This document shows positions 49,978-61,795 of a DNA stretch of 64,000 nt, piece by piece. Under the pieces are notes generated by a model that did not search any database, was not told the origin of the DNA, and worked only from the letters and a program-made list of their open reading frames with translations. The DNA comes from Oceanisphaera arctica (GTDB taxonomy: Bacteria; Pseudomonadota; Gammaproteobacteria; Enterobacterales; Aeromonadaceae). Numbering within the stretch: the first letter of the stretch is position 1; every line of letters starts with the position of its first letter. The stretch spans positions 1 to 64,000 of the forward strand of contig NZ_MPZM01000009.1 of assembly GCF_002936955.1 (NCBI RefSeq), given 5' to 3'. The position numbers were made by a program, and so were the translations under genes.

Positions 49978-51234
49978 TTAAAATTCGCCACGCAGCCAAT
50001 TGCCGATCCGCTTCAACAGCCCGGTGACACTGGATTTGTTTTTATAATCCTGTTGAGGCATCGATTGATGCTCCTTGCCGTAATGCAACAAGCCGACGGC
50101 GGTGGAGTACACCGGTGTTTCAACGTAATCCGATAAGCCTTTTACCCCGCTCGGCTGGCCGATACGCACCTGACACTGGAAGATTTGTTCGGCACATTCC
50201 ACCAGGCCTTCTATCTGTGCGGCACCGCCAGTCAATACCAGGCCCGCGGCCAGCTGATGCTTGACCCCGGCTTTCTTCAGCTCGCCCTGAACCTTGCTCA
50301 ACTCCTGGTGGATCATGCCGAGCAGCTCGCTGTAGCGCGGTTCTATTACCTCGGCCAGGGTCTGTCGCTGCAGACTACGGGCCGGGCGTCCTCCCACGCT
50401 GGGCACTTCTATGGTGTCTTCCTTGCTAACCAGTCGGCTGAAGGCGCCACCGTGACGCACCTTGATCGCTTCCGCATCGAGCGGCGGCGTGCCAAATGCG
50501 TAGGCGATGTCGCTGGTAACCGTACTGCCCGCATAGGGGATCACCTTGGTATGACGCAAGGCGCCGCCGGTAAACACCGCCATGTCCATGGTGCCACCGC
50601 CGATATCAACTACGCAGACACCCAGTTCTTTCTCATCATCGGTCAGCACCGCATAACTCGATGCCAGGGCGCTGAAAATCAACTGGTCTACACGCAGTCC
50701 CAGACGTTCCACACACTTTTCGATATTGCGTGCCATGTCGTTGTGACAGGTGATCAGATGCACCTTGGCGTGCATGCGCACCCCCGACAGCCCGATGGGA
50801 TTCTTGATCCCCTCCTGAAAGTCGATTGAGTACTCCTGGGGCAACACATGCAGCACCCGGTGTTCATCGGACAGTCGTACCGACTTGGCCGTATGGATCA
50901 CGCTGTCCACGTCTTCCTGGGTGACTTCCTCGTCCGAAATCGGCACCATACCGGTCTCGTTGCGGCATTCGATATGCTTGCCCGACAAACCCAGATAGAC
51001 GGAAGTGATCTGGCAATCCGCCATCATCTCGGCTTCATCCACCGCCCGCTTCAGCGACTTGACCACAGATTCGAGGTCGTTGACACCGCCCTTGTCCATT
51101 CCCTTCGAGGAATGGCTGCCAAGCCCGATGATATTCAGATCGCCATCCGGTAACACTTCCCCTACCAGGGCCGTGACCTTAGCCGTGCCGATATCAAGCC
51201 CGACGATCAGATTTCGTTCCGCGCTTTTTGTCAT
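49978..51234 (-). CDS. ftsA: Cell division protein FtsA
   Basis: This 418-residue actin-like protein tethers FtsZ to the membrane. Actin-family motifs are LIVGLDIGTAKVTALVGEV, GVCVVDIGGGTMDMAVFTGG and LVLTGGAAQIEGL. The C-terminal amphipathic helix LLKRIGNWLRGEF is the membrane-targeting sequence. ATG 51234 (MTKSAERN) lies inside the 3' end of ftsQ, a 41-bp overlap. Confidence 0.98.
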   Translation of the reverse strand: MTKSAERNLIVGLDIGTAKVTALVGEVLPDGDLNIIGLGSHSSKGMDKGGVNDLESVVKSLKRAVDEAEMMADCQITSVYLGLSGKHIECRNETGMVPISDEEVTQEDVDSVIHTAKSVRLSDEHRVLHVLPQEYSIDFQEGIKNPIGLSGVRMHAKVHLITCHNDMARNIEKCVERLGLRVDQLIFSALASSYAVLTDDEKELGVCVVDIGGGTMDMAVFTGGALRHTKVIPYAGSTVTSDIAYAFGTPPLDAEAIKVRHGGAFSRLVSKEDTIEVPSVGGRPARSLQRQTLAEVIEPRYSELLGMIHQELSKVQGELKKAGVKHQLAAGLVLTGGAAQIEGLVECAEQIFQCQVRIGQPSGVKGLSDYVETPVYSTAVGLLHYGKEHQSMPQQDYKNKSSVTGLLKRIGNWLRGEF

Positions 51235-51961
51235 TATCTGTCTCTTCGTCCTGCTTCCATCCCACTGCCAGCCCGGTATCGTAGCGAAGATCGAGATAAG
51301 CCACTCGCTCCCGCTCAGCAATGCCCGGATAGACATCAATAAATCGTTGCAAACGGGCCTCGAGATCCTCGCGTCCCAGCAACAGCGTGACCCCGTCCGA
51401 CAGGGTCAGTTCCCAGGATCGTCGAGGGGTCAGGTGAACCCGCTCAATCCGATAACCTCTGGGCTGTAACAATTTCTGTACACTGTGATATTCTTCCAGC
51501 ACCCTGTTCGATTCTTCATCCGGCCCCGACAGGGACACCAGACTCGGATCGTCATGACGGACCCGGAAAATCTCGCCATGGGTATTCACCATGGCATCTT
51601 GATTCCACTGGGCCGCCACCGGCTGCTCCACGATGTAAACCCGCAGTATGTCGGGCCATTGCTTGCGCACCGACGCCTGATAAACCCAGGGCAGCGACTG
51701 CAGTTGCTGCTGCACCCTGTCCACCTCCAGGGTGAAGAAGTTGCCGACCTCCGGCAGCGCCAGCACCGACTGGCGCACTTCTTCCCGGCTGAGATAGTGC
51801 TGCTCTCCCTGAATCATCAGGCTGTTGACCGGTACCTGATTGGCCGCCGTCATCCACACCACCAGCAACCAAAGACCCCACAGCAGCGCCGACAGCACCG
51901 TCAGGAAGAAGGTCAGACCGCCGATAAAGGCCAGTCGGGTACGGATCGCGACAGAGCTCAT
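51194..51961 (-). CDS. ftsQ: Cell division protein FtsQ
   Basis: The 255-residue bitopic protein has a short cytoplasmic N-terminus, one transmembrane helix (about 12-38), then a POTRA domain (QVPVNSLMIQGEQHYLSREEV ... split here) and the beta domain (YRIERVHLTPRRSWELTLSDG, LLLGREDLEARLQRF). It links FtsBL and late division proteins. Start ATG 51961 follows the ddlB stop by one base (TGATATG). The charged tail (KQDEETDNDKKRGTKSDRRA) extends 41 bp into ftsA. Confidence 0.95.
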   Translation of the reverse strand: MSSVAIRTRLAFIGGLTFFLTVLSALLWGLWLLVVWMTAANQVPVNSLMIQGEQHYLSREEVRQSVLALPEVGNFFTLEVDRVQQQLQSLPWVYQASVRKQWPDILRVYIVEQPVAAQWNQDAMVNTHGEIFRVRHDDPSLVSLSGPDEESNRVLEEYHSVQKLLQPRGYRIERVHLTPRRSWELTLSDGVTLLLGREDLEARLQRFIDVYPGIAERERVAYLDLRYDTGLAVGWKQDEETDNDKKRGTKSDRRA

Positions 51962-51962
51962 A

Positions 51963-52880
51963 TCAGTACGCCATCTCCAGTACCGCCACCACCAGTTCAT
52001 CGAACGACAGGCCGGCAACCCGCGCCGACTTGGGGACCAGGCTGGTCTCGGTCATGCCCGGCACAGTGTTCACTTCCAGCAGCCACCAGCGGCCCTGGCG
52101 GTCTTGCATCAGATCGACCCGGCCCCAGCCGGTGGCGGCCACGGCTCTGAAGGCCGCCAGGCTCAATGCGCCCAGCGCCTGTTCATCGGCATCGTTCAGG
52201 CCACAGGGGCACAGGTATTCGGTGTCGCCGGACTGATACTTGGCCGAATAATCATAAAAGTCATGCGTGGTGCGCAGCCTAATGGCCGGCAGTGCCTGCT
52301 CACCCAGAATGCTGACCGTATACTCATCGCCTTCGATAAAGCGCTCGATCAGCACCTCGTCGTCAAAGGTGAAGGCCTCTTCTACTGCACGGACCAGGGT
52401 TTCGGCATCGGCAGCCTTGGTCATGCCGATGCTCGAGCCTTCGTGGGAAGGCTTGACGAACACGGGACCGTCAAACTGCGCCAGCAGCGCCGCCGAATCT
52501 TCGGCCTTGAAGGTGCTCTTGTGCACCACACGAAAGTCGGCAGTGGGTAATCCCATCGCCTGCCACACCTGCTTGGTGCGGATTTTGTCCATCGCCAGCG
52601 CCGCGCCCAGCACCCGGGAGCCGGTATAAGGCACCCCAATATGCTCGAGCGCGCCCTGCAGGGTACCGTCTTCACCACCCCGGCCGTGGACCACGATAAA
52701 GGCCCGGCTGAAGGCTTCTTCCTTCAGCCGGGCAAGAGGGTAATCCCGGGGGTCAATACCGTGGGCATCCACCCCGGCCCGCTGCAAGCCGGCCAGTACC
52801 GCCGCGCCGGAACGCAACGACACTTCCCGCTCGGCAGAATGGCCACCGAACAATACCGCGACTTTACCGAACTGTGTCAT
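51963..52880 (-). CDS. ddlB: D-alanine--D-alanine ligase
   Basis: This 305-residue ATP-grasp ligase makes D-Ala-D-Ala. Landmarks are [73 protein letters not shown] and the metal site [17 protein letters not shown]. Its ATG overlaps the murC stop (ATGA). Confidence 0.97.
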   Translation of the reverse strand: MTQFGKVAVLFGGHSAEREVSLRSGAAVLAGLQRAGVDAHGIDPRDYPLARLKEEAFSRAFIVVHGRGGEDGTLQGALEHIGVPYTGSRVLGAALAMDKIRTKQVWQAMGLPTADFRVVHKSTFKAEDSAALLAQFDGPVFVKPSHEGSSIGMTKAADAETLVRAVEEAFTFDDEVLIERFIEGDEYTVSILGEQALPAIRLRTTHDFYDYSAKYQSGDTEYLCPCGLNDADEQALGALSLAAFRAVAATGWGRVDLMQDRQGRWWLLEVNTVPGMTETSLVPKSARVAGLSFDELVVAVLEMAY

Positions 52881-54340
52881 GCCTGCTCTCCCTGTTGCTT
52901 CATCGCTTCAATCGATAGCCGAAGCTGGCCAAGCTTGCGGGCCAGTCCACCCACGTTACCGGCGCCCTGAGTCAGCACCAGATCTCCGTCTTGCAGCAGC
53001 TCCGCCAACACCTGCGGCACCTCGTCGGGAGTAGCCACATAGATAGGTTCCATATGACCACGACTACGAATGGAACGGCACAGGGCACGGCTGTCTGCAC
53101 CGGGGATAGGCGCCTCGCCGGCACTGTACACTTCAAGCAGGATCAGCACATCGCTTTTCGACAGCACGTCGACAAAATCTTCATACAAATCCCGGGTCCG
53201 GCTGTAACGGTGCGGCTGATAGATGGTGACCAGTCGACGCTCGGGCCAGCCGGCGCGCACCGCATTCTGGGTGGCGCGCACTTCGCTCGGGTGGTGGCCA
53301 TAGTCATCCACCAGCTTGGCCAGACCGCGGCCGGTCTCGAATTCGCCGTATTGCTGAAAGCGGCGGCCGACGCCTTCAAACTTCATCAGTGCCGCCAGTA
53401 TGGCGTCGTCGGCCACGCCGTCTTCACAGGCCACGGCAATGGCGGCGGTGGCGTTCTGGGCGTTGTGACGGCCGGGCAGGCTGAGCTGTACTTCCAGACA
53501 ATCACCATCGGGGCGGCACACCTTGAAACGGCTGTGATCCCGTTGCTGGCTGAACGCCTCGATCCGGTAGTCCGCATCCTCGGCGAAACCATAGGTGACA
53601 AACTGGCGACCGATGCGCGGCATCAGCTCACGCACCACTTCATCGTCGACACAGAGCACCGCCAGACCGTAAAACGGCAGGTTGTGCAGAAAATCGACGA
53701 AGGTGGCTTCCAGCTTGCTGAAGTCGCCGCCGTAGGTGTCCATGTGATCCGCTTCTATATTGGTGACGATGGACACCATCGGCTGTAGGTGCAGGAAGGA
53801 GGCGTCGCTCTCGTCGGCTTCGGCGATCAGGTAACGGCTGGAGCCCAGGCGGGCGTTGCAACCGGCGCCGTTGAGCAGGCCGCCGATGACAAAGGTCGGA
53901 TCCATGCCCGCCTCGCCATAGATGCTGGCGATCAGGCTGGTGGTGGTGGTCTTGCCGTGGGTACCGGCGACCGCCACCCCGTGGCGAAAACGCATCAGCT
54001 CGGCCAGCATTTCGGCCCGGCGCACCACCGGAATGCGCAGTTCCCGCGCCGCAATCAACTCGGGGTTGTCGGCCTTGATGGCTGTGGACACCACCACCAC
54101 GCTGACGTCGGCAACCTGTTCCGGAGCGTGGCCCAGATAAATGGTGGCCCCCATGCCCGCCAGCCGGTCGGTAACCGGGTTATGGGCGATATCGGAGCCG
54201 GAAATGGCATAGCCCTCGTTGGCCAGCACCTCGGCAATACCGCCCATACCGGCACCGCCGATGCCGATAAAGTGGATGCGTCGTACCCGTCTCATCTCGG
54301 GGACTGTGCTTCTGAGTTTTGCCAGTTCAACCTTGGTCAT
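52877..54340 (-). CDS. murC: UDP-N-acetylmuramate--L-alanine ligase
   Basis: This is a 487-residue Mur ligase. The N-terminal Rossmann domain has [19 protein letters not shown], the central ATP site [14 protein letters not shown], and the C-terminal domain [13 protein letters not shown] and [14 protein letters not shown] start at ATG 54340 ([12 protein letters not shown]), 13 bp after the murG stop. The much longer open frame overlaps murG and is not real. Confidence 0.97.
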   Translation of the reverse strand: MTKVELAKLRSTVPEMRRVRRIHFIGIGGAGMGGIAEVLANEGYAISGSDIAHNPVTDRLAGMGATIYLGHAPEQVADVSVVVVSTAIKADNPELIAARELRIPVVRRAEMLAELMRFRHGVAVAGTHGKTTTTSLIASIYGEAGMDPTFVIGGLLNGAGCNARLGSSRYLIAEADESDASFLHLQPMVSIVTNIEADHMDTYGGDFSKLEATFVDFLHNLPFYGLAVLCVDDEVVRELMPRIGRQFVTYGFAEDADYRIEAFSQQRDHSRFKVCRPDGDCLEVQLSLPGRHNAQNATAAIAVACEDGVADDAILAALMKFEGVGRRFQQYGEFETGRGLAKLVDDYGHHPSEVRATQNAVRAGWPERRLVTIYQPHRYSRTRDLYEDFVDVLSKSDVLILLEVYSAGEAPIPGADSRALCRSIRSRGHMEPIYVATPDEVPQVLAELLQDGDLVLTQGAGNVGGLARKLGQLRLSIEAMKQQGEQA

Positions 54341-54353
54341 GCCATTCTCTCGT

Positions 54354-55427
54354 TTATTTCGCCACGGCGCGCAGGCACTCGGCCACCCGCTCCGCGGCAT
54401 CGGTAATCGCCAGCGACCGGGCCCGACTGGCCATCGCCAGCAGTTGCTCCCGGTTCGCGGCCAGTTGCTGTAATTGCGCCGCCAGTCTCTCTGCATTCAG
54501 CTCGGACTGGGGCAACAACAATGCCGCGCCGCTGTCGGACAGCGAGCGGGCATTCTTGGTCTGATGATCGTCTACCGCATGGGGCAGCGGCACAAACAAG
54601 GCGGCCACACCGGCGGCGGCCACTTCCGACACCGTCAGCGCACCGGCGCGGCAGACCACCAGATCCGCCGCGCCGTATGCCGCCGCCATGTCGTCGATAA
54701 AATCACTTACCTCTGCATCGACACCGAGTGCCTGATAGGCCTGGTGCACCGCCTCTGAGTTGCCCTTGCCGGTCTGATGCCGCACCCGGATATTCACGCT
54801 CAAAGCCACCGCCTTCGGCATAAGATCGTTCAGTATTCTTGCACCCAGGCTGCCGCCCACCACCAGCAACCGCAGCGGCTGAGGTTCGGTGGAGATACGT
54901 TCGGCCGGAGCTGGCAGTGCCAGCACTTCCGGACGTACCGGATTGCCGACCACGGCGGTATTGTCGCCCTCGGCAAAGGCCCCCGGAAAGGCCATCAGCA
55001 CCCGCTGGGCGATGCGCGCCAGTAACTTGTTAGTCATGCCCGCGGCGGCATTCTGCTCGTGCAACACCAGCGGAATACCCGCCAGTTTTGCCGCCACGCC
55101 ACCGGGCCCGGCGGCAAAGCCGCCCATGCCCAGTACCACCTGAGGCTTGACCTGACGTAGCACCCGCCGCGCCTGACATACCGCCTTCAGGATCTGAAAG
55201 GGCGCCATCAGCTTTCGCTTGATGCCGTTGCCACGTACCCCGGCAATATCGATGGTATGCAGCGGATAACCGTGTTTCGGCACCAGCTGTGCTTCCATCC
55301 GCTCAGCGGTGCCCAGCCAGTGAATATCCCAGCCTTCGGCCCGCAGCCGATCCGCCACCGCCAGCCCGGGAAAGACATGGCCACCGGTGCCACCGGCCAT
55401 CACCAGCAGGGTCTTGGACTTGCTCAT
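54354..55427 (-). CDS. murG: UDP-GlcNAc--lipid I transferase MurG
   Basis: This 357-residue GT-B glycosyltransferase converts lipid I to lipid II at the inner membrane. Glycine-rich loops are [20 protein letters not shown] and [15 protein letters not shown]; the donor site is [23 protein letters not shown] 55427 overlaps the ftsW stop (ATGA). Confidence 0.97.
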   Translation of the reverse strand: MSKSKTLLVMAGGTGGHVFPGLAVADRLRAEGWDIHWLGTAERMEAQLVPKHGYPLHTIDIAGVRGNGIKRKLMAPFQILKAVCQARRVLRQVKPQVVLGMGGFAAGPGGVAAKLAGIPLVLHEQNAAAGMTNKLLARIAQRVLMAFPGAFAEGDNTAVVGNPVRPEVLALPAPAERISTEPQPLRLLVVGGSLGARILNDLMPKAVALSVNIRVRHQTGKGNSEAVHQAYQALGVDAEVSDFIDDMAAAYGAADLVVCRAGALTVSEVAAAGVAALFVPLPHAVDDHQTKNARSLSDSGAALLLPQSELNAERLAAQLQQLAANREQLLAMASRARSLAITDAAERVAECLRAVAK

Positions 55428-56599
55428 GTCGCCTCCCTCTGCCGGGCCTGCATGTGATCCCGGCGCCACTCGAAGTCGATACGCACCAGGATGCACACGG
55501 CGGTAGTGATCACCAGCAGACTGGAGCCACCGTAACTGACCAGCGGCAGGGTCAGGCCCTTGGTGGGCAACATGCCCGAGGCCGCGCCCACGTTCACCAC
55601 CGTCTGGAAGCTGAACCAGATGCCGATGCCCATGGCCAGATAACCTTCATACTGACGGCCGCCCAGCAGCACCTTCTGGCCGATATGCAGCGCCTTGAAC
55701 GCGAGCCAAGCCTGCAGCAGCAGCACCAGCAAGACGCCGGTAAAGCCCAGCTCTTCGCCGAGAATGGCGAACACGAAGTCGGTATGGGCCTCGGGCAGGT
55801 ACTCCAGCTTCTGAATGGAGTTACCCAACCCCTCGCCAAACCAGCCGCCCCGGCCGAAGGCCATCAAGGACTGAGTCAGCTGATAGCCGCTGCCGAAGGG
55901 ATCTTCCCAGGGGTTGAGAAAGGAGGTAACCCGCCGGATACGATAGGGAGCGCTGATAATCAGAAAAACCAGCAGGCCGATACCCAGCCCCACCAGGCTG
56001 AGGAACTGGCTGAGCCGGGCCCCGGCCAGAAACAGCATGCCGAGGGTGGTGACGAACAGCACCACCACAGAGCCCAGATCCGGTTGCTTCAGCAAGAGTA
56101 CCGACATCACTCCCATCACCGCCAGCGGCTTGAGAAAGCCCTTCCACTGACCCCGTACCTCATCCTGACGGCGGACCAGATAGCCGGCCAGGAAGGTAAA
56201 CAGCGCCAGCTTGGCGATTTCCGCCGGCTGCACGTTGAGTGGCCCCAGTGGCAACCAGCGCTGACTGCCGTTGATTTCACGTCCCACCACCAGCACCACC
56301 ACCAGCAGCACTATCGCCAACACCAGAAAGCCGGTGTTGCACTGCTGCCAGCGAGCCATGGGTACCTGCAGTATCAGGCTGGAAAGCATCAGACAAATCA
56401 GCAGAAAAGCGCCATGGCGCTTGACGAAATAGAAGGGATCATCGCCGAGCTTGATGCCCTCGGCAATGGAAGCAGAAGACACCATTACCAGGCCGATGGC
56501 CATCAGCGACAGCGACAATATCACCAGCTGCCGGTCGTAGATCAGCCCCTGTGAGGGTCGCAGCAACCAGCCGCTGCCGAAGGAAGGCCACCACTTCAT
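55424..56599 (-). CDS. ftsW: SEDS peptidoglycan polymerase FtsW
   Basis: This 391-residue protein with about ten transmembrane segments works with FtsI in septal wall synthesis. SEDS landmarks include [21 protein letters not shown] (split by the catalytic loop), [13 protein letters not shown] with the conserved catalytic Asp, [15 protein letters not shown] and [12 protein letters not shown]. It overlaps murD (ATGA) and murG. Confidence 0.96.
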   Translation of the reverse strand: MKWWPSFGSGWLLRPSQGLIYDRQLVILSLSLMAIGLVMVSSASIAEGIKLGDDPFYFVKRHGAFLLICLMLSSLILQVPMARWQQCNTGFLVLAIVLLVVVLVVGREINGSQRWLPLGPLNVQPAEIAKLALFTFLAGYLVRRQDEVRGQWKGFLKPLAVMGVMSVLLLKQPDLGSVVVLFVTTLGMLFLAGARLSQFLSLVGLGIGLLVFLIISAPYRIRRVTSFLNPWEDPFGSGYQLTQSLMAFGRGGWFGEGLGNSIQKLEYLPEAHTDFVFAILGEELGFTGVLLVLLLQAWLAFKALHIGQKVLLGGRQYEGYLAMGIGIWFSFQTVVNVGAASGMLPTKGLTLPLVSYGGSSLLVITTAVCILVRIDFEWRRDHMQARQREAT

Positions 56600-57906
56600 A
56601 GGGCCTCCACCAGGGCGATGAAATGCTCGCCCCGCTTTTGATAGTTGAGATACATGTCCAGGCTGGCACAGGCCGGCGCCAGAAGCACCCAGTCACCGGG
56701 CCGGGCCTGTTCGGCGCACCAGGCCACCGCCTCATCCAGGGTCGCTACCTCATGAGTGTTATCGGCAAGCGCCAACAGCCGGGCGCTGTCCTGACCGAAA
56801 CAGGCCATGCCGGCAATGGTATTTTCCAGCAGGGGCACCAGGGGGCCGAAATCCTGGTCCTTACCCTGACCACCGGCAATCAGCCACAGCCGGCCAGAGA
56901 CCGACTCGCCGATACCGGCTATAGCCGCCAGGGTGGCGCCCACATTGGTGGCTTTGGTGTCGTTGACCCAGCGTACGCCGTTTTTCTCGGCCACAAACTG
57001 ACACCGGTGCGCCAGACCACCGAAGCGACGCAATACCTTAAGCTGAGCGTCAACGGCAATACCGGCCTTGTCCGCCAGCGCCATCGCCGCCAGGGCGTTG
57101 AGCTGGTTATGAGCGCCGAGTATCTTCAGCGCCGATACCGGCAACACCGGCTCGCCAAAGCGGCTAAGCCAGAGTTCGCCGTCATGCTCCATGCGGCCAT
57201 ATTCCGCCGAATCGAGGCCGAAGCTGACCGCTGCCACATCGGATAACGGACGAGTCTGGTCGTCTTCCCGGTTGTATACCGCAAGCCGGGCACCTTCATA
57301 GATGCCCAGTTTGGTGTCTCTGTAATGAGCCAGAGAGTCGTAGCGATCCAGATGATCTTCGCTGATGTTGAGCACGGTGGCGGTACAGGCCCGCAGGCCG
57401 GGAGTGGTTTCCAGCTGAAAGCTCGACAACTCCAATACCGCCAGCTCCAGCGGCTGCCCTGCCTTCTGCTGCAATAAGTCCAACGCCGGGATGCCGATGT
57501 TACCGCCCACGCCGACCCGAATGCCCGTCTCGGCCGCCATCTCGCCGACCAGGGTGGTGACGGTACTCTTGCCGTTGGATCCGGTAATGGCGACGATGGG
57601 CGCGGTACACTCGCGCACGAACAGCTCGATATCGCCGACAACCTCTATACCGGCGGCCAGTGCCTGTTGCAGCTCCGGCGTGGCCAGCGCCACACCGGGG
57701 CTGGCGATAATCAGCTCGGCCGCCAGTATCGGCGCCAGGCTCAGGCCACCGAAGTAACGCTCGGTCTGCTCGGGCAGCAGCTCGGCGCCCGGAGGCTGGG
57801 CTCGGGTATCCATCACCACGGGACTGACGCCCCGCTGCAGGCAATAACGCAGACAGGAAAGTCCGGTCTGCCCCAGGCCAATAATCAGGATACGTTCAGG
57901 TAACAT
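56596..57906 (-). CDS. murD: UDP-MurNAc-L-Ala--D-glutamate ligase
   Basis: This is a 436-residue Mur ligase with N-terminal [20 protein letters not shown] motif [29 protein letters not shown] and the C-terminal [15 protein letters not shown]. It lies between mraY (3 bp before its start) and ftsW. Confidence 0.96.
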   Translation of the reverse strand: MLPERILIIGLGQTGLSCLRYCLQRGVSPVVMDTRAQPPGAELLPEQTERYFGGLSLAPILAAELIIASPGVALATPELQQALAAGIEVVGDIELFVRECTAPIVAITGSNGKSTVTTLVGEMAAETGIRVGVGGNIGIPALDLLQQKAGQPLELAVLELSSFQLETTPGLRACTATVLNISEDHLDRYDSLAHYRDTKLGIYEGARLAVYNREDDQTRPLSDVAAVSFGLDSAEYGRMEHDGELWLSRFGEPVLPVSALKILGAHNQLNALAAMALADKAGIAVDAQLKVLRRFGGLAHRCQFVAEKNGVRWVNDTKATNVGATLAAIAGIGESVSGRLWLIAGGQGKDQDFGPLVPLLENTIAGMACFGQDSARLLALADNTHEVATLDEAVAWCAEQARPGDWVLLAPACASLDMYLNYQKRGEHFIALVEAL

Positions 57907-57909
57907 GCC

Positions 57910-58992
57910 TTATCTCACCTTCAGGGTCGCCAGGCCAATCAGCACCAGCATCAGGGTAATAATCCAGAAACGCACTATCACCCGCGGCTCGGGCCAGCCC
58001 TTGAGTTCATAATGATGATGAATAGGGGCCATGCGGAAAATCCGCTGGCCACGCAACTTGTAGGAGCCCACCTGCAGGATTACCGACAGGGTTTCGATCA
58101 CGAAAATGCCGCCCATGATCACCAGCAGAAATTCCTGCCGCACCAGCACGGCGATGGCACCCAGCGCCGCACCCAGTGCCAGGGAACCCACATCGCCCAT
58201 GAACACCTGGGCCGGAAAGGTATTGAACCAGAGAAAGCCCAGCCCCGCGCCCACCATGGCGGTACAGACTACGGTCAGCTCGCCCGCATGGGCCACGTAG
58301 GGAATATGCAGATAGGCGGCAAAGTTGACGTTGCCGGTGGCCCAGGCCACCAGCGCAAAGCCCGCCGCCACCATGACGGTGGGCATGATGGCCAGGCCGT
58401 CCAGGCCGTCGGTCAGATTGACCGCGTTGCTGGAGCCGACGATCACGAAGTAGCTGAGCACAATAAAGAAGAGGCCGAGCTGGGGCATGACGTCCTTGAA
58501 GAAGGGCACCACCAGCTGGGTCTGGGCCGGATCTTTGGCTATCCAGTACACGAAGATGGCCGCCGCCAGTGCCGCCGCCGATTGCCAGAAGTATTTCCAG
58601 CGAGCCACCAGGCCATCGGTGTTCTTGCGCACCACCTTGCGGTAGTCATCGACGAAGCCGATGGCACCGAAGGCGCCCAGCACGAACAACACCACCCACA
58701 CATAGGGGTTGTCCAGCCGCGCCCACAGCAATACCGAGACGAAGATGGAGACCAGTATCATGAGGCCGCCCATGGTCGGGGTACCGGCCTTGCTGAAATG
58801 AGACTCGGGCCCGTCGTTGCGTACCACCTGGCCGATTTGCAACTCCTGCAGCCGACGGATCAGCCGCGGGCCTATCCACAGACAGACAACCAGACCGGTG
58901 AGAATCGAAATCACCGCCCGGAAGGTGAGGTAGGAAAAGACGTTAAGAAAGCTGAAATGAGGCGTCAGCCACTCCGCCAGCCAGACTAGCAT
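57910..58992 (-). CDS. mraY: Phospho-MurNAc-pentapeptide transferase MraY
   Basis: This 360-residue polytopic enzyme makes lipid I from undecaprenyl phosphate. Typical motifs are [47 protein letters not shown] and the C-terminal [16 protein letters not shown]. Its ATG overlaps the 3' end of murF by 7 bp. Confidence 0.97.
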   Translation of the reverse strand: MLVWLAEWLTPHFSFLNVFSYLTFRAVISILTGLVVCLWIGPRLIRRLQELQIGQVVRNDGPESHFSKAGTPTMGGLMILVSIFVSVLLWARLDNPYVWVVLFVLGAFGAIGFVDDYRKVVRKNTDGLVARWKYFWQSAAALAAAIFVYWIAKDPAQTQLVVPFFKDVMPQLGLFFIVLSYFVIVGSSNAVNLTDGLDGLAIMPTVMVAAGFALVAWATGNVNFAAYLHIPYVAHAGELTVVCTAMVGAGLGFLWFNTFPAQVFMGDVGSLALGAALGAIAVLVRQEFLLVIMGGIFVIETLSVILQVGSYKLRGQRIFRMAPIHHHYELKGWPEPRVIVRFWIITLMLVLIGLATLKVR

Positions 58993-60326
58993 GCCTCACC
59001 CTCCTGAATGGCCCGGACGATATCTTCCATCCGGGCGCTGCGCGCACCCTTGATCAAAACGACTACCTTATTATGTTGTGACAGCGCCTCGAAAAGGACG
59101 GGCTGTAATTGCTGTTTCTGTTCAAAGTGCAGGCCCTGAGCCGCACTCGCCGTATGTTTGCTGTCTCGACCCACAGTCAATACCCGATCGATACCCAACT
59201 TGCGGGCGTACTCGCCCACTTGAATATGCATCTCTTTGCTGTACTCACCCAACTCAGCCATGTCGCCGAATACGAAGATACGGTAACCGGGCAGGCTGGC
59301 CAGGGTATCCAGCCCCGCCAGCACCGAAGCGACACTGGCGTTATATGTATCATCCAGCACCGTCAGTCCGGGTCGCGTCCAGACCTGCAGTCGCCCTGCA
59401 GGCGACCCAAACTGACTCAGCCCGGCGGATATTTCTTCAAGACTCGCGCCCAGCGCCTCGGTGCCGGCGGCGGCAGCCAGGGCGTTGGACACGTTATGCT
59501 TGCCGGGTATAGGTAACTGCACATCCACCTCTCCCTGAGGAGTAAGCAGACGAAAGTGAGCGCACCCCGACTTGTCTAGGCTGATTTGACGGGCCTGATA
59601 CTCCCGCTGCTCACCGAAATACACCAGCTTATGTTGCTGACGCCACAGGGCACAGAAAGGACTGTCGCCATTGGCGATGGCCACACCACCGTCTGCCAGA
59701 CCGTCGTAGATCTCGCCCTTGGCCCGGGCCACGCCCTCGAGTGAGCCAAAGCCCTCCAGGTGAGAGGCTTCCACATTGTTGATCAGGGCCGCATGGGGTC
59801 TGGTCAGGGAGCTGGTCCAGGCAATTTCGCCGATGTGGTTGGCACCCAGCTCGACCACGGCGTACTCGGTATCCGCCGTCAGTTCACAAAGGGTCAGCGG
59901 CACACCAATTTCGTTATTGAGGTTGCCTCTGGTAGCCAGCACCTTGCCTTTCTGGCGCAGAATAGACGCCGCCATTTCCTTGACCGTGGTCTTGCCACAG
60001 CTGCCGGTAATGGCCAGCACCCGCGCCGAACTCAGCTCCCGCGCCAGGCCACCGAGCACGCCCAGCGCCAGACGGGAATCCGCCACCCTGATCTGGGGCA
60101 GCTCAAGTTCCAGCCAGCGCTCCACCAGCAAAGCAGTCGCGCCCTGCAGGTGTGCCGCGGCGGCGAAGTCATGGCCGTCGAAGCGTTCGCCACTCAGGGC
60201 CACGAAAAGGCCGCCATCGGGCAGCGCCTGACGGCTGTCGGTGGTCACCGCCACTATGGCGCCATCGGCACCGCGCAGTTCACCGCCGGAGGCCTGAGCC
60301 AGCTGCTCGAGACTGAGCGGTATCAT
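58986..60326 (-). CDS. murF: UDP-MurNAc-tripeptide--D-Ala-D-Ala ligase
   Basis: This is a 446-residue Mur ligase. The ATP motif [19 protein letters not shown] is clear, with [30 protein letters not shown] and the C-terminal [13 protein letters not shown] and [14 protein letters not shown]. The ATG overlaps the murE stop (ATGA). Confidence 0.97.
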   Translation of the reverse strand: MIPLSLEQLAQASGGELRGADGAIVAVTTDSRQALPDGGLFVALSGERFDGHDFAAAAHLQGATALLVERWLELELPQIRVADSRLALGVLGGLARELSSARVLAITGSCGKTTVKEMAASILRQKGKVLATRGNLNNEIGVPLTLCELTADTEYAVVELGANHIGEIAWTSSLTRPHAALINNVEASHLEGFGSLEGVARAKGEIYDGLADGGVAIANGDSPFCALWRQQHKLVYFGEQREYQARQISLDKSGCAHFRLLTPQGEVDVQLPIPGKHNVSNALAAAAGTEALGASLEEISAGLSQFGSPAGRLQVWTRPGLTVLDDTYNASVASVLAGLDTLASLPGYRIFVFGDMAELGEYSKEMHIQVGEYARKLGIDRVLTVGRDSKHTASAAQGLHFEQKQQLQPVLFEALSQHNKVVVLIKGARSARMEDIVRAIQEGEAC

Positions 60327-61795
60327 GTATTCAGCCCCAAAAGGCCGGCCACGGTTTCCCGGTCGCTGTAATGCATCTTGTCAGTACCCACTATCTGATA
60401 ATCCTCATGGCCTTTGCCGGCCACCAAAATAATATCTTCCGCATCCGCCTGCCCGATGGCATGACGAATGGCCTCCGCTCGCCGGTGGATCACCAGTACG
60501 GTGTCGGGATCGTTCAGGCCTTGGCGCATGTCTTCGACGATGGCTTCGGCCGACTCGGTACGCGGGTTGTCGTCGGTCAGTATCACCACGTCGGCACCGG
60601 CTTGTGCCGACGCCGCCATCAGCGGGCGCTTGCCCTTGTCTCTGTCGCCGCCGCAACCGGTCAGGCACCATAACCGGCCCTTGCAGTGCTGACGCAGCGC
60701 CTGCAATGCCTGCTCGAGCGCGTCGGGGGTATGGGCATAATCCACCACCACCAGCGGCCGGCCGGGAGCGGTAAAAGGCTCCATTCGTCCGGCCACGCCA
60801 GAGAGCTGCGGCGCCGTAGCCAACAGCCGTTCAAAGGATTCACCCAACGCCAACAGGGCGGCCATGGCTGCCAACAGGTTGGACACATTGAAGCGGCCCA
60901 TCAGGGGGGCGGATAATACACCATTCCCCCAGTCGGAGTTAATGGTCACTTTCAACCCGTCGCTATAAAAGTGAACGGTTTCCGCCACCAGCTGACGGCC
61001 ACCGAAATCACCCAGTCTCCCATGCAGGCCATAGGCGATGGCGTCCGGATACCGGCCCAACCAGCGCCGCCCCAGCGGGTCGTCCGCATTGATGACGCAC
61101 GCCTGGCGACACTGCTCGAACAGCTGCCGCTTGGCCTCACCGTAGGCGGCCATGGTGCCGTGATAGTCCAGATGATCCCGGCTGAGATTGGTGAACACCG
61201 CCACGTCAAAATTCAACGCAGCCACCCGATGCTGATGCAGCCCATGGGAGGAAACTTCCATCGCCAGCCGCCGGGCCCCCGCTCGCCGTTGCTCGGCCAG
61301 CTGTTGCTGAACCTCCAGCGCCGAACCCGTGGTATTGACCGCCTCCTGCAACTGGCCATACAGCCCGTTACCCAGGGTGCCCATGAGCCCGGCCTGAGTG
61401 CCCAGCAGACAGCTCCAGTTGGCAACAAGCTGGGTCACCGTGCTCTTGCCATTGGTGCCAGTCACGCCAATCAATTGCAGATCGGTGGACGGCTCGCCGT
61501 AAAACACACCGGCCAGCAGCGACAGGCTTTCGGGCAATCGGTACACCCCCAGCAGGCGGTGATCACAATGATCCAGACCGGACTGTTCCGGGCTGTCCAC
61601 CTCGAACAGCACCGCCGCCGCGCCCTTGTTCAACGCGGATTCAATAAACTGACGACCGTCGACGCTATGACCTTTAACAGCAACAAACAAAGCGCCGGGC
61701 GTAACGGCCCGGCTGTCGAGGGTCATGGCATCGATGGAGATGGCCGGGGCCGAGAGGCCCAGCGGTACCGCCAGATCTCTAAGTGTGAGGGACAA
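60323..61795 (-). CDS. murE: UDP-MurNAc-L-Ala-D-Glu--meso-diaminopimelate ligase
   Basis: This is a 490-residue Mur ligase with TLDSRAVTPGALFVAVKGH, the ATP site GVTGTNGKSTVTQLV, NLSRDHLDYHGTMAAYG and the DNPR motif (LTDDNPRTES) that selects meso-diaminopimelate. I start at TTG 61795 (residues M-SLTLRDLAVPLG), because a perfect AGGAGG lies six bases upstream and it fits the family N-terminus. The frame is open 16 codons further but inside ftsI. This gives a 17-bp overlap with ftsI. Confidence 0.93.
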   Translation of the reverse strand: MSLTLRDLAVPLGLSAPAISIDAMTLDSRAVTPGALFVAVKGHSVDGRQFIESALNKGAAAVLFEVDSPEQSGLDHCDHRLLGVYRLPESLSLLAGVFYGEPSTDLQLIGVTGTNGKSTVTQLVANWSCLLGTQAGLMGTLGNGLYGQLQEAVNTTGSALEVQQQLAEQRRAGARRLAMEVSSHGLHQHRVAALNFDVAVFTNLSRDHLDYHGTMAAYGEAKRQLFEQCRQACVINADDPLGRRWLGRYPDAIAYGLHGRLGDFGGRQLVAETVHFYSDGLKVTINSDWGNGVLSAPLMGRFNVSNLLAAMAALLALGESFERLLATAPQLSGVAGRMEPFTAPGRPLVVVDYAHTPDALEQALQALRQHCKGRLWCLTGCGGDRDKGKRPLMAASAQAGADVVILTDDNPRTESAEAIVEDMRQGLNDPDTVLVIHRRAEAIRHAIGQADAEDIILVAGKGHEDYQIVGTDKMHYSDRETVAGLLGLNT

